64,000 nucleotides of DNA from Clostridium sp. OM02-18AC (GTDB lineage: Bacteria; Bacillota; Clostridia; Lachnospirales; Lachnospiraceae). The DNA lies in NCBI RefSeq assembly GCF_003481825.1, contig NZ_QULW01000012.1, positions 52,137 to 116,136 on the forward strand, written 5' to 3'. The position numbers and the translations under genes are program-made. The notes under the pieces were generated by a model. That model was given only the letters and a program-made list of their open reading frames with translations, had not been told where the DNA came from and ran no database searches. Positions within the stretch are counted from its first letter, which is position 1; each line of letters opens with the position of its first letter. Below, one piece after another: positions 7,934 to 17,196 of the stretch.

Positions 7934-8998
7934 ATGAAGAAAAAAATTTTTGCAGCAGTTGTAGCTGGAACCATGGCAATGAGCCTTGCAGCATGCGGCG
8001 GAAGCAAACCGGCAGAGACCACTGCAGCTCCGGCAGCTGAGGAGAAGACCGAGGCAGCAGCAGAGAGCAAAGCTGAGGGCGAGAGCACCGAGGCAGCAGC
8101 AGAGAGCGATTCTACCTGGGAGCCGAACGGAACTGTATCTATCGTAGTTCCGGCAGGTGCAGGCGGAGATACCGACCTTACTGCTCGTATTTTTGCTCAG
8201 TACGCAAAAGAGAAGACCGGCGTTGACTTCATCGTTGTAAACGCAAGTGGTGCTTCAGGTTCTGTAGCTGCTAACCAGGTTATGAACTCTGCAGCAGATG
8301 GTCAGACTGTATTATACGGACACTGCCTGCTGAGCGTTGCTAACATCGCTGGTATTACCGACTACAATTTCGAGGCATTCAAGCTGGGACCGAACTTCGC
8401 TAAGAACCCGGCACAGCAGTTCTATGTAAATGCTGATAAATACAAAGATCTGGACGAGTTCATCGCAGCAGCAAAAGCTAACCCGGGTCAGTTAAAGGCT
8501 TGTACCGAGGTTGGTGCTTACACCTACTACGAGCTGCTTGCATTTGAGAAAGCAGCAGACATCGACCTTGACCTTGTAGATGCAGGTTCTGCTTCCGATA
8601 AGATCGCAGCTATGCTGTCTGGTCAGGTTGACTTAATGCCGGGTACTTGGATGTTGAATAAAGACTATGTAACTGCTGGTCAGTTTGTATGCTTAGGCGC
8701 TCCGACCGATCAGAAATACGATATGCTTGAGAATGCAGGCGTTAAGACCTTCGCTGATCAGGGTATTGACCTGGCATTCCCGGATACTGACTACTCTTTC
8801 TACTTCCCGAAGGAGACTCCGGACGAAGTAATCACCTACTTTGATGATCTGTGCAAAGACCTTCTGGACGATGAGACTGTAAGCAAGGCTCTGACCGATA
8901 TGGATGTTATCCCGTACTACTTAAATCATGAGGATGCATTCCAGAACGATACCGAGACCTACAACGCAATCAAGGCTATCGCAGATACTTTAAAGTAA
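7934..8998 (+). CDS. tctC: TctC/Bug-family substrate-binding lipoprotein (system 1)
   Basis: A 354-residue protein with a lipoprotein signal peptide (lipobox LAAC, Cys21). An Ala/Glu/Ser/Thr-rich linker (about 22-58) is followed by a TctC-type solute-binding domain starting at VSIVVPAGAGGDTDLTAR. It should be anchored to the outer face of the membrane and deliver a carboxylate ligand to TctA. AAGAAGGAGAAAGT precedes the start. It follows tctBA, whereas in system 2 (19799) the binding protein comes first. The GAGGDTD stretch is the usual carboxylate-binding loop of the family. Confidence 0.93.
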   Translation: MKKKIFAAVVAGTMAMSLAACGGSKPAETTAAPAAEEKTEAAAESKAEGESTEAAAESDSTWEPNGTVSIVVPAGAGGDTDLTARIFAQYAKEKTGVDFIVVNASGASGSVAANQVMNSAADGQTVLYGHCLLSVANIAGITDYNFEAFKLGPNFAKNPAQQFYVNADKYKDLDEFIAAAKANPGQLKACTEVGAYTYYELLAFEKAADIDLDLVDAGSASDKIAAMLSGQVDLMPGTWMLNKDYVTAGQFVCLGAPTDQKYDMLENAGVKTFADQGIDLAFPDTDYSFYFPKETPDEVITYFDDLCKDLLDDETVSKALTDMDVIPYYLNHEDAFQNDTETYNAIKAIADTLK

Positions 8999-9060
8999 TT
9001 GATTTCAAGTAAAATTTAATACAAAATCAGGCATTCAGGCTGGAGATGGAGGAAACGAAA

Positions 9061-10356
9061 ATGGAGAGTGTTGTTTCAAATCTGATGAAGGATGTTAAAT
9101 TACCGCGTATGTTCCGTGTGAAACAGAATTTTTCTACACACAGGGTAGAACCGGAGACGATTCCAAACAAGATTGAGACGATGCTTTCTGAGGAAAAGTT
9201 TGCCTCTCAGATTCAGCCTGGAATGCGTATTGCGATTACTGTCGGCAGCCGCCAGATCGCGAATGTCGTGGTGATCACAAAAGCAATCGTTGATTTTGTA
9301 AAAAGCAAAGGTGCCGAGCCGTTTATCGTGGCTGCAATGGGCAGCCACGGCGGCGCCACCAGTGAAGGTCAGAGAGAAGTTCTTCGTCAGTTCGGTGTGA
9401 CCGAGGAAACCATGGGCTGTCCGATCAAGACCAGCATGGAAGTGGTAAAGATTGGTGTCAACGAAGAGGGGATGGACGTTCTCATTGGCCGTGATTCCGC
9501 AGAAGCAGACGGAATTATCATCAATTGCAGGATAAAACCTCATACGTGTTTTCGAGGACCTTATGAGAGCGGTATCATGAAGATGATGACCATAGGTCTT
9601 GGAAAACAGGCAGGAGCATCGGTCTGCCATGCAGCCGGCTTCAAATATATGGCAAAATATGTGCCAATGTTTGGCCGCGCAATCTTAAAACATGCAAATA
9701 TCTTATTTGCAGTTGCAGTTCTGGAAAACGCTTACGATGAAACCGAGCGGATCGTTGCCTTAAACCACGACGAGATCGAGGAAGAAGAGCCGAAGCTGCA
9801 GGAAATTTCCAAATCCCTGCTGCCGAGGATCTGCGTGCCGGAGTGTGACGTCCTGGTATGCGACGTGATCGGCAAAAACTTCAGCGGCAGCGGCATGGAT
9901 CCGAACATCACCGGAACCTTTGTTACCCCGTATGCTTCCGGTGGCTTAAAGTCCCAGCGCGTTGCAGTTCTGGATCTGAGCAAAGAGAGCCATCATTCCG
10001 GAGTCGGCATTGGAATGGCGCATGCCACAACCCGCCGCTTCTTCGACAAGATGGATTTTGAACTGACGTATCCGAATCTGATCACTTCCACCGTGATCGA
10101 GAATGCGCGTATTCCGCTTGTTATGAAAAACGATAAGGAAGCCATTCAGGTCTGTGTGCGTACCTGCACCGATGTCGACCACGACAAGATCCGCATTGTC
10201 CGGATCGCGAACAGCCTGAAGGTAGAGCACATTCTCTTATCGGAGGCATACTACGACGAAGTGAAGAACAATCCAGATTTCACCATCGAGAGTGAGCCGC
10301 AGGAAATGGATTTTGACGAAGATGGAAATTTAAGAGATCTGGGACAGATTTTTTAG
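9061..10356 (+). CDS. LarA/DUF2088-type nickel-pincer racemase/epimerase homologue 2
   Basis: A 431-residue paralogue of the protein at 2464. His96 (MGSHGGAT), His161 (RIKPHTCFRGPYES), Lys174 and His190 (KMMTIGLGKQAGASVCH) keep the LarA cofactor/nickel pattern, again with Lys and His 16 residues apart. I chose the ATG at 9061 because GGAGG lies 8 bases before it; an in-frame ATG at 9046 overlaps that site. It lies 62 bases after tctC without a terminator, so it is probably the last gene of the gudD-tctBAC operon. This supports C2 inversion of a sugar acid imported by system 1. The substrate is not known. Confidence 0.85.
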   Translation: MESVVSNLMKDVKLPRMFRVKQNFSTHRVEPETIPNKIETMLSEEKFASQIQPGMRIAITVGSRQIANVVVITKAIVDFVKSKGAEPFIVAAMGSHGGATSEGQREVLRQFGVTEETMGCPIKTSMEVVKIGVNEEGMDVLIGRDSAEADGIIINCRIKPHTCFRGPYESGIMKMMTIGLGKQAGASVCHAAGFKYMAKYVPMFGRAILKHANILFAVAVLENAYDETERIVALNHDEIEEEEPKLQEISKSLLPRICVPECDVLVCDVIGKNFSGSGMDPNITGTFVTPYASGGLKSQRVAVLDLSKESHHSGVGIGMAHATTRRFFDKMDFELTYPNLITSTVIENARIPLVMKNDKEAIQVCVRTCTDVDHDKIRIVRIANSLKVEHILLSEAYYDEVKNNPDFTIESEPQEMDFDEDGNLRDLGQIF

Positions 10357-10365
10357 GTGATCATA

Positions 10366-10411
10366 AGGCATAAGAAAAAGAGCTGCTGCTGCAGCTCTTT
10401 TTCTTATGCCT
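10366..10411. terminator. Perfect 21-base-pair bidirectional terminator
   Basis: AGGCATAAGAAAAAGAGCTGC, a TGCT loop and the exact complement, with A/T-rich tracts that give U-runs on both strands. It separates larA-like 2 (+) from lysR C (-). It overlaps the last codons of lysR C. Confidence 0.9.
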
Positions 10412-11303
10412 GAATGGCATCTTTTAAATATCTGAGAAATTCCTGGCATACCGTATCTTGGTATCCGGTGTTCCCCTGTGTTACAGCGGTCTGATAACGG
10501 TACAGCTTTGGCATCAGAGAAATGTACTGCACAGGAAGAATGAGATCCATTCGAGATTCTGGGGTAAAGGTGAGACCAAGCCCTTCAGCTGTCATCTGAA
10601 GGGCATCAGCCATATCCCGGATTTCGCATACAATGTCCGGGATAACTTCTATGGAAAGAAGAAATTCATCCACAGATGTTCTCAATGCAGTTCCGTGATC
10701 GGCCAGGACAAACGGAAGAACTTTGCTTTGCAGAAAGGCACAGACGTTTTTTGAGTTTATCTCCTGGCCTATAGCTGTTTCCTGTAGTATGCAGTCTGGA
10801 ACGGCCAGAAGAATCTCTTCTCGATATAGAATCTCTGAATTCGGATATTGTCCTGGATGCTGTGTTGTGATGATAGATATATCCAGCTGTTTGTCCCATA
10901 CCTTTTTTAACAGATTGATCGGACTTTCGTCTATGATATGGAGAGAAAAATAAGGGATGTTCTGATGTTTCATATCTACAATCACGCGGGTGATCATGGA
11001 AGCAGCCCAATGGGAGGAAACACCGATTTCCAAGTGCCGCTGGCCGGAGTTTATCTGTATTTTTTGATAAAGCCTGTGCTTTAATTCTAACACCTGTTTT
11101 GCGGTATAGATATAATCTAGTCCGGCCTGGGTTGGTAGCATTTCTGAATGTTCACGCTGAAATAATGGCTGTCCAATCTCCTGCTCCAGTTTTGCCAGTG
11201 CCTGGCTAAGGGTCGGCTGTGAAATATAGAGTGTCTGGGCAGCCCTGGTCATATTTTTTTCCCTGGCAATTGCGAGAATATACTCAATCTGTTTGGTGTC
11301 CAA
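10404..11303 (-). CDS. LysR family transcriptional regulator (C)
   Basis: A 299-residue LysR-type regulator. The helix-turn-helix region is NMTRAAQTLYISQPTLSQA followed by LEQEIGQPLFQR; the effector domain starts near HLEIGVSSHWA. Its stop codon lies within the arm of the terminator at 10366-10411. It is divergent from larA-like 3 (11472), with 168 bases between the start codons, and is probably its regulator. A dyad at 11388-11406 sits in that gap. Confidence 0.93.
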   Translation of the reverse strand: MDTKQIEYILAIAREKNMTRAAQTLYISQPTLSQALAKLEQEIGQPLFQREHSEMLPTQAGLDYIYTAKQVLELKHRLYQKIQINSGQRHLEIGVSSHWAASMITRVIVDMKHQNIPYFSLHIIDESPINLLKKVWDKQLDISIITTQHPGQYPNSEILYREEILLAVPDCILQETAIGQEINSKNVCAFLQSKVLPFVLADHGTALRTSVDEFLLSIEVIPDIVCEIRDMADALQMTAEGLGLTFTPESRMDLILPVQYISLMPKLYRYQTAVTQGNTGYQDTVCQEFLRYLKDAIQA

Positions 11304-11387
11304 AAAAATCTCCTTCTTTGGTGTTAATAGGAAAAAGTAATCAATTCCATCAAATTTGGCAATTAGACTTTTTCCTGTGTATCTTAT

Positions 11388-11406
11388 ATACTTCTTTTAA
11401 AAGTAT
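11388..11406. promoter_or_regulatory. Dyad in lysR C / larA-like 3 intergenic region
   Basis: ATACTT-N7-AAGTAT is an interrupted palindrome of the size and T/A-rich composition of LysR-box operators. It lies in the divergent gap. Assignment to lysR C is by position only. Confidence 0.35.
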
Positions 11407-11471
11407 AGATGAGAATCTTTATAAATTCAAGTATCTTTCACATTTCATCTGGAATCAGCAGGAGGGTTATT

Positions 11472-12773
11472 ATGAGTAAATTAGCAGATTTAGTTGCAGA
11501 TGTTCGTCTTCCGGAAATGATTGAAATGAAACAGAGTTACCCACGGCCGGTATTAAAGGATATTGCTGGAGAAGTTCATAAACAGCTGGACATCTCCGGA
11601 GTAGGCGCGCAGATCAGGCCAGGAGACAGTATTGCTTTGACGGGAGGAAGCCGTGGCATTGCCAATATTGCTTTAATTCTAAAAGAGGCAGCTGCTTATG
11701 TAAAGGCAAAAGGCGGTAACCCATTTATCATACCGGCCATGGGAAGCCATGGTGGAGCTGTAGCAGAGGGGCAGACGGAAATCCTGGCTTCTCTTGGCAT
11801 TACAGAAAGCTACTGTGGATGTCCGATATGTTCCAGTATGGAGACAGATCTGATTGGTGTTACGGAGGTCTCCCAGATTCCGGTTTACGAAGATCATTAT
11901 GCGCATCAGGCCGATGGAGTCATCCTGATCAACCGAATTAAACCGCACCCTTCGTTTAGCGGAAAGGTGGAAAGTGGTGTATGCAAAATGGCGGCTGTAG
12001 GACTTGGAAAGCAAAAAGGAGCCGCTGCTTATCACAGGCTTGGCATTGAAAATATGTCAAAGACCGTTCAGGAAGTTGCGTGCTATCTGTTTGAACATGG
12101 AAATATCATTGGCGGTATTGGAACGGTGGAGAATGCATATGACGAAACGGCCCTGGTCGAAGCCATGACTACGGAACATATTCTGGAGCGTGAGGTGGAA
12201 CTTCTGAAGATTGCCTATGAGAATTTTCCACAGATTTATTTTACAAAGTATGATGTCCTTCTGGTTGAAGAAATGGGCAAGAATATCAGTGGAGCAGGAA
12301 TGGATACGATGATTATATCCCGCTACACACATGATGGAATCCCCCATGACAAGCACCAGCAGACGATCTGTGTCCTGGATCTCACGGAAGAAACCCATGG
12401 CAATGCATGCGGCATGGGCCTGGCGGATATCATCACCAAGCGGTATGCCGAGCATATTGATTTTATGGCAACTTATCCGAATAACCTGACATCCCGGGTT
12501 CTTGGCTCTTGTAAAATGCCATTGGTTACAGACAATGACTACACGGCGATTCAGACGGCAATTCACTGCTGTACCGGTATCGATTATAACTGTGTAAAGC
12601 TGATCTGGATCCAGAATACGCTGGATATCAGTCGTATCATGATTTCACGGTCTCTCTATGAGGAGTGGGAGAACAACCGGGAACAGTATCCATATATGGA
12701 ACAGGTGGGGGAATTCCATCCAATAGAGTTTACTGCAGACGGTACTCTGGTTCGTCTTCCCCGTCGGGCTTAA
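11472..12773 (+). CDS. LarA/DUF2088-type nickel-pincer racemase/epimerase homologue 3
   Basis: A 433-residue third paralogue, more divergent than the first two but with the same residues: His93 (MGSHGGAVAEGQ), His159 (RIKPHPSFSG), Lys172 and His188 (KMAAVGLGKQKGAAAYH). It replaces RGPYESG by SGKVESG next to the active-site histidine, which could mean a different substrate. The start at 11472 is preceded by CAGGAGGGTTATT. It stands alone, flanked by lysR C (divergent) and lysR D (convergent, 12 bases away). Base composition is lower in GC than for its two paralogues, which hints at separate acquisition. Confidence 0.83.
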   Translation: MSKLADLVADVRLPEMIEMKQSYPRPVLKDIAGEVHKQLDISGVGAQIRPGDSIALTGGSRGIANIALILKEAAAYVKAKGGNPFIIPAMGSHGGAVAEGQTEILASLGITESYCGCPICSSMETDLIGVTEVSQIPVYEDHYAHQADGVILINRIKPHPSFSGKVESGVCKMAAVGLGKQKGAAAYHRLGIENMSKTVQEVACYLFEHGNIIGGIGTVENAYDETALVEAMTTEHILEREVELLKIAYENFPQIYFTKYDVLLVEEMGKNISGAGMDTMIISRYTHDGIPHDKHQQTICVLDLTEETHGNACGMGLADIITKRYAEHIDFMATYPNNLTSRVLGSCKMPLVTDNDYTAIQTAIHCCTGIDYNCVKLIWIQNTLDISRIMISRSLYEEWENNREQYPYMEQVGEFHPIEFTADGTLVRLPRRA

Positions 12774-12785
12774 AAGAAGTGGGCA

Positions 12786-13685
12786 TTAGAATGCCTGAGA
12801 TGTCTCTGCACTTTTTAAAAGCAGCAGGATCAGATCACGTACCGGCCTTGTTAAAGCATTGCTTTTGGGATAAGCAATGGCAATCTGAAAGGTAACCTGT
12901 GGCTTGAGAGAAAAGAGCCTGCAGCCATGGAGCTGCCCACCCGCAGAACGCGGGAGAAAGGCAATGCCTTTTCCGTTTGCAACCATGTTTCCGGATGCGT
13001 TGATATCACTGATCTCGCACAGAATGTCCGGCAGAAAAGAAAGCCCGGCCAGAATGTTTTGTTCAAGGCTGTGAAAGAAGCTGTTGTGCTGGTTCAGGAT
13101 AAAGGATTCTCCGGAAAGCATAGATAAATCAGCACCATGTTGCTCAAAATCAGGAATAACCGAATGGTTTTCTGGAATGGCAAGCATCAGCTCTTCTTCG
13201 CGCAGAGGAAGAAATTCCAGCATACTGTGACCGGCTTCCCCAGTCGCAACGACAGCAAGATCGGCCATGCCGTTGGAGAGATAATCCTTTGCAGCAGATG
13301 CGTTTCCGTTGATGGTGCTGAGTACAATATCCGGGTGCAGCTTGCGGAAATCCGGCAGAATCTTTGTGGAAAAATCTGGCAGCAGAATGTTATTGTAGAT
13401 AAAGGTGATCTGATGTCTGCCGGACTGGGAGAGCTTTCGGATATCATTCAGTGCGCGCTCATAAATGTTCTGGATGGAGCGAGCACCGTTTACATATATT
13501 TTTCCGGCATCAGTCAGGTGCATTTCGTTTTGTTCACGTGCAAAGAGCTTTGTGTCGAGGCTTTCTTCGACCCGTTTCAACTGTCGGCTCAGCGCAGGCT
13601 GAGAGAGGAGCAGACGGTCTGCAGCCTTTGAGATGGATTTCTCTTCGGCAATCGCAATGATATAATCCAGTGTCTGAAAGGTCAT
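12786..13685 (-). CDS. LysR family transcriptional regulator (D)
   Basis: A 299-residue LysR-type regulator with HTH SISKAADRLLLSQPALSRQ then VEESLDTKLFAR. It is the downstream gene of a tandem pair: its ATG overlaps the stop of lysR E by 4 bases (13682-13685), which indicates translational coupling. It resembles lysR F (17673), for example IAIAEEKSxSKAAxRLxLSQPALS, DAGxIYxNGAxSI and a shared layout of the effector domain. The pair D/E is therefore a paralogue of the pair F/G. Confidence 0.93.
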   Translation of the reverse strand: MTFQTLDYIIAIAEEKSISKAADRLLLSQPALSRQLKRVEESLDTKLFAREQNEMHLTDAGKIYVNGARSIQNIYERALNDIRKLSQSGRHQITFIYNNILLPDFSTKILPDFRKLHPDIVLSTINGNASAAKDYLSNGMADLAVVATGEAGHSMLEFLPLREEELMLAIPENHSVIPDFEQHGADLSMLSGESFILNQHNSFFHSLEQNILAGLSFLPDILCEISDINASGNMVANGKGIAFLPRSAGGQLHGCRLFSLKPQVTFQIAIAYPKSNALTRPVRDLILLLLKSAETSQAF

Positions 13686-14665
13686 AAGGAACCTCCTTCT
13701 GTGTGAAATTCATCCCAGATATTCCGTGCGGCTTCGTTAAAATCCGGAATATAGTAGGGAACATGAAAGTCATTTTGTATCATCAGGTAGATAAAATACC
13801 GTTCACTTTCTGATAATACTGTTCCTTTTTTTGTCACTACGCACAGATTCAGATAGTAACGCGGGGCAAGGGAGAGGTAGGCGATATCCGGATCATCCAT
13901 GAGTGCGGTAGAACGTGGTTGAAAACCAATGCCGGAGCCATTTCGGACCATGTTGCGTATGACAAGGTTGTTACCGCTTTCAAATACCACGGTAGGAGAA
14001 AAACCGGCCTGATGGAATATATAGTCCGAGATGGTCCGGATGCTACTGCCCGGACTCATAAGGATAAAGGGAGAGTCGGACAGCTCCTCTGGTGAAACCT
14101 GCGGGAATTCCATGGAGGTGTTTTTGGGGCGGTGCGCCAGCGGATGGAAGGCCGGGACAGCGACAATGACCTCTTCCCGAAAGAGAGTGATATAGTCAAA
14201 ATCTGCCGATTCCGTGTCAAAGCAGGTGCCGAGAGAGCAGGAAGCCATTCCATTTTGTACCATATTGCGCAGTTCCTGCATGTAGCCCTCCTGAAGCCGC
14301 AGACGGATATTCGGGTACCTGGCAGAGAAACGGGCGAAGATCTTGGAGGCCACCTCAGAACCTCGCAGTGGGGTGACACCGATACGAATCTCTATGGGCG
14401 GAGCAGTCGTGAGCTGACGGATGGACTGAAGCGTCTGCTCCTGTGTGGAAAGAATGCGTCTGGCTGCTTCCAGATAAATCCGCCCTGCCGGAGTCGGGAT
14501 CAGCTTTTTTTTATCGCGAAGGAAAAGGTCGATGCCCAGTTCCTGTTCAAGATTAGACAGAAAAACACTTAGAGTTGGCTGAGAGATGCCAAGCTGTTTT
14601 CCGGCAGCGGAAAGGGTGCCGGCTTCTGCTAGCGCTATGATGTAAGACATATTTTTGATCTGCAC
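13682..14665 (-). CDS. LysR family transcriptional regulator (E)
   Basis: A 327-residue LysR-type regulator. The HTH is TLSAAGKQLGISQPTLSVF followed by LEQELGIDLFLR; the effector domain opens with RIGVTPLRGS. That IGVTPLRGS block also occurs in lysR G (18539-19546), which marks it as the paralogue. It is the first gene of the E-D pair and is divergent from the DASS carrier at 14921, whose 255-base upstream region it shares. An Asn/Arg-rich C-terminal extension of about 20 residues follows the effector domain. Confidence 0.93.
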   Translation of the reverse strand: MQIKNMSYIIALAEAGTLSAAGKQLGISQPTLSVFLSNLEQELGIDLFLRDKKKLIPTPAGRIYLEAARRILSTQEQTLQSIRQLTTAPPIEIRIGVTPLRGSEVASKIFARFSARYPNIRLRLQEGYMQELRNMVQNGMASCSLGTCFDTESADFDYITLFREEVIVAVPAFHPLAHRPKNTSMEFPQVSPEELSDSPFILMSPGSSIRTISDYIFHQAGFSPTVVFESGNNLVIRNMVRNGSGIGFQPRSTALMDDPDIAYLSLAPRYYLNLCVVTKKGTVLSESERYFIYLMIQNDFHVPYYIPDFNEAARNIWDEFHTEGGSL

Positions 14666-14693
14666 TGGAGAATCCTCCTTTTATGGATATCCT

Positions 14694-14786
14694 ATAGAAT
14701 GAGTATAATATATCTGTTGAAGAATATCAATGATATATAGTTTTTTGTAATAGTATATATAGCGAAACATGGATTGTACATTCTAT
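14694..14786. promoter_or_regulatory. Inverted heptamers flanking the DASS promoter region
   Basis: ATAGAAT (14694-14700) and ATTCTAT (14780-14786) form a widely spaced inverted repeat in the lysR E / DASS carrier gap. The second lies within the promoter spacer. They are candidate recognition and activation sites for lysR D or E. This is weak, position-based evidence. Confidence 0.3.
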
Positions 14787-14802
14787 GGCAAAATGATACA
14801 AT
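14774..14802 (+). promoter_or_regulatory. Putative sigma-A promoter of DASS carrier operon
   Basis: TTGTAC (14774-14779), a 17-base spacer and TACAAT (14797-14802), about 120 bases before the start codon at 14921. Confidence 0.55.
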
Positions 14803-14920
14803 TTCACCATAAACAAGAAAGATAGAAAAGCTTCAGGTGTGTACTGGTAGGCCGATTATCATGAACAGTACCGGAAGTCCAGACTTTTTTATCAAAAAAT
14901 GTAATGAGGGAGAAATTGAG

Positions 14921-16204
14921 ATGAATGTACAGATGATAATGGCATTATGCATCCTGGTATTTATGGTAGTAATGCTCCTGACCCATGTGCTTCCATATGG
15001 TGTCACAGGAATGATCTGCTGTGTCCTTTTTGTATTTACCGGAGTGTTAGATTTAAAGACGGCCTTTTCCGGCCTTTCCAGCAGTACTACATTGATGATC
15101 GCACCAATGATCGTAGTTGCGACTGCCCTTGGCAAGACAAGCCTGATCCACCGTCTCAGAGGTGTGATGGGCAAGCTTCAGGGAAAAAGCGGAGCTATGC
15201 TGGTTCTTGGTTTATGTGGCATGACAATTCTTTTGTCTCAGCTGATGGGACAGGTCGCATGTATTTCCGTTATGCTTCTGTTTATCCAGACCTTTGATGA
15301 TGACAGTGAGTATTCCCCGTCCAGACTGCTGTTTTTAGTTGCAACGGTAAACTGTCTGGCAACTTCCAAATTCCCGATCGGCATGGGTGCTACGATGCCA
15401 GGCACGATCACTTCTTACTATCAGGGACTTGTTGGTCCGGAGGATTATCTGGGAATTGCTGATTTCTGCAAGGCTGGAATCCTTCCGCTGATCGTGGGCG
15501 TCATTTATTGCCTGATCTTCTATAAGCTGATTCCGAACGGAACGATTGATAAGTCCCAGGTGAAAGAGGTTAAGGATGCAGCGCCGATCTCCAGAAAAGA
15601 TGAATATTTTATTTTTGGTGTATTTGCAGCAATCATGCTGGGCTTTATGTTTACCAAGCAGCTTGGAAGTGATATTACCAACGTGATTCCGGCAGCAGGC
15701 CTTCTGGTTCTGATCGTGTTTAAGGTTCTGGAGATTCCGGAAGTGATGAAGACCCTTACCTGTGATATGGTATGGATGGTGGCAGGAATGAGTGTAGTTT
15801 CAACCGCACTTTCCAAGACCGGTGTCGGTGAACTGATCGGACAGACGGTTTTAAATATCCTGGGTGGACATCCGAGCGGATTGTTTGTAAGTATTGTCTT
15901 CTGTGTGGCATGTGCACTGATGACAAACTTTATGTCTAACATGGGTACCATGGCGCTGATGAGTCCGATCGCAGCTTCTACCGCGCTGGCAGGCGGCATG
16001 AATGTGAAAGCAGTCGTGCTTTGCTGCTGTGTATCTGCATGGCTGGCATTTGTAATGCCGACCGGCTGCTCCGGCACGATGATGGCATTTGGTATCGGTA
16101 ATCAGAATCCGCTGAAGACGCTTAAGTTTACCTTACCGCTTCTGATTCTTACCTTGATCGCACTGATCATCGGCATTAATATTTTCTTCCCGATTTACGG
16201 TTAA
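14921..16204 (+). CDS. SLC13/DASS-like anion:cation symporter
   Basis: A 427-residue, highly hydrophobic protein with about 11-12 membrane segments. Two glycine/polar re-entrant-type regions (KFPIGMGATMPGTITSY and TNFMSNMGTMALMSPIAAS) resemble the SNT-type substrate motifs of divalent anion:sodium symporters and related ion transporters. It probably imports a di- or tricarboxylate or an acidic sugar. The start at 14921 has GAGGGAGAAATTGAG upstream; an in-frame ATG at 14837 has none. An esterase gene follows 26 bases later. A CitMHS-type or another ion-transporter superfamily member is possible. Confidence 0.8.
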   Translation: MNVQMIMALCILVFMVVMLLTHVLPYGVTGMICCVLFVFTGVLDLKTAFSGLSSSTTLMIAPMIVVATALGKTSLIHRLRGVMGKLQGKSGAMLVLGLCGMTILLSQLMGQVACISVMLLFIQTFDDDSEYSPSRLLFLVATVNCLATSKFPIGMGATMPGTITSYYQGLVGPEDYLGIADFCKAGILPLIVGVIYCLIFYKLIPNGTIDKSQVKEVKDAAPISRKDEYFIFGVFAAIMLGFMFTKQLGSDITNVIPAAGLLVLIVFKVLEIPEVMKTLTCDMVWMVAGMSVVSTALSKTGVGELIGQTVLNILGGHPSGLFVSIVFCVACALMTNFMSNMGTMALMSPIAASTALAGGMNVKAVVLCCCVSAWLAFVMPTGCSGTMMAFGIGNQNPLKTLKFTLPLLILTLIALIIGINIFFPIYG

Positions 16205-16230
16205 GAGAGGGAAATAAGGAGATAAAAGTC

Positions 16231-17154
16231 ATGAAAACAATATTTAATCCGGGAACAAAGAAAAAAACACTGACTCTGGTCGATAATGTAGTGTATTCCA
16301 CGGTAAAAGATTTAAACGGGGATCCGCTGGAGCTGAAGCTTTCGGTTCTGCTCCAGAATGGAAACAGTGAGATGCGTGCTGCAATGGGGGAAGATGATCC
16401 GAAGGAGGATCACAGTCCGAAGCCGGCACTGGTATGGGTACCGGGCGGCGGCTGGAAAGGCACAGACAAGAATATGATGCTGGGGGAGATGACAGAATTT
16501 GCAAATGCCGGATATGTGGTTGCTTCGATCTATTACCGCAGCAGTGCTCAGGGGCATTATCCGGATCAGCTGATCGATGTGAAAACGGCAATCCGTTTTC
16601 TGCGTGCTCATGCAGCGGAGTTCGAGATCAATCCGGAGAAGATCGGTATCTTTGGCCGTTCGGCAGGTGCACATTTGTCAGCAGCAGCAGCTATGAATCA
16701 GGATGGTTTTGACAGTGAGGAATGGAGCGGCTATTCCTCTAAGGTTCAGGCATGCTGTGATATGTTCGGACCGGTTGATATCAAGGCGTTGATGGAAAAT
16801 GAAGAAAAGCAGTTTTCAAATCCGTCTGCACGCTGGCACAGTGTTGAGGAAACCCATGGAGGATGTCTGTTGGGAGGAGATCCGGCAACGATGAAGGAGC
16901 GCGGTGCGAAAGCAAGTCCGGTCAATATGGTAAATCAGGATATGTGCCCGATTCAGATCCTTCATGGTGATAATGACCCACTTGTTCCGGTAGAGATCAG
17001 CAGTGAGACGCTTTATCAGAAGATTGTGGCTGCCGGTATGGAAGATAAAGTGGATTACTATGTGATTCCGGGCGCAGGTCATGGAACGAGAGAGTTTTTC
17101 CAGGATGCCACGAAGGAATTGCAGATTGCATTCTTTGATAAGTATTTAAAGTAA
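16231..17154 (+). CDS. Alpha/beta hydrolase, BD-FAE/esterase-like
   Basis: A 307-residue serine hydrolase without a signal peptide. It has an oxyanion-hole loop VWVPGGGWKG (about residue 69), a nucleophile elbow FGRSAGAHLS (Ser about 146), an acidic residue in HGDNDPLVP, and His in GAGHGTRE. This is the layout of feruloyl-esterase-like and kynurenine-formamidase-like hydrolases. It lies 26 bases behind the DASS carrier, with AAGGAGATAAAAGTC before its start, so it should act on the imported compound, perhaps cleaving an acyl ester or lactone. A close paralogue lies at 24626 (same motifs, similar length). Confidence 0.85.
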   Translation: MKTIFNPGTKKKTLTLVDNVVYSTVKDLNGDPLELKLSVLLQNGNSEMRAAMGEDDPKEDHSPKPALVWVPGGGWKGTDKNMMLGEMTEFANAGYVVASIYYRSSAQGHYPDQLIDVKTAIRFLRAHAAEFEINPEKIGIFGRSAGAHLSAAAAMNQDGFDSEEWSGYSSKVQACCDMFGPVDIKALMENEEKQFSNPSARWHSVEETHGGCLLGGDPATMKERGAKASPVNMVNQDMCPIQILHGDNDPLVPVEISSETLYQKIVAAGMEDKVDYYVIPGAGHGTREFFQDATKELQIAFFDKYLK

Positions 17155-17168
17155 GTTCGTTAATTAAC
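17155..17168. repeat. 14-base motif, copy 1
   Basis: GTTCGTTAATTAAC immediately follows the stop codon of the hydrolase. The identical 14 bases recur at 26716-26729, also just after the end of a catabolic gene. The core TTAATTAA is palindromic. Confidence 0.5.
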
Positions 17169-17196
17169 AACCCCACACGTTATACCAGAAACTTAT

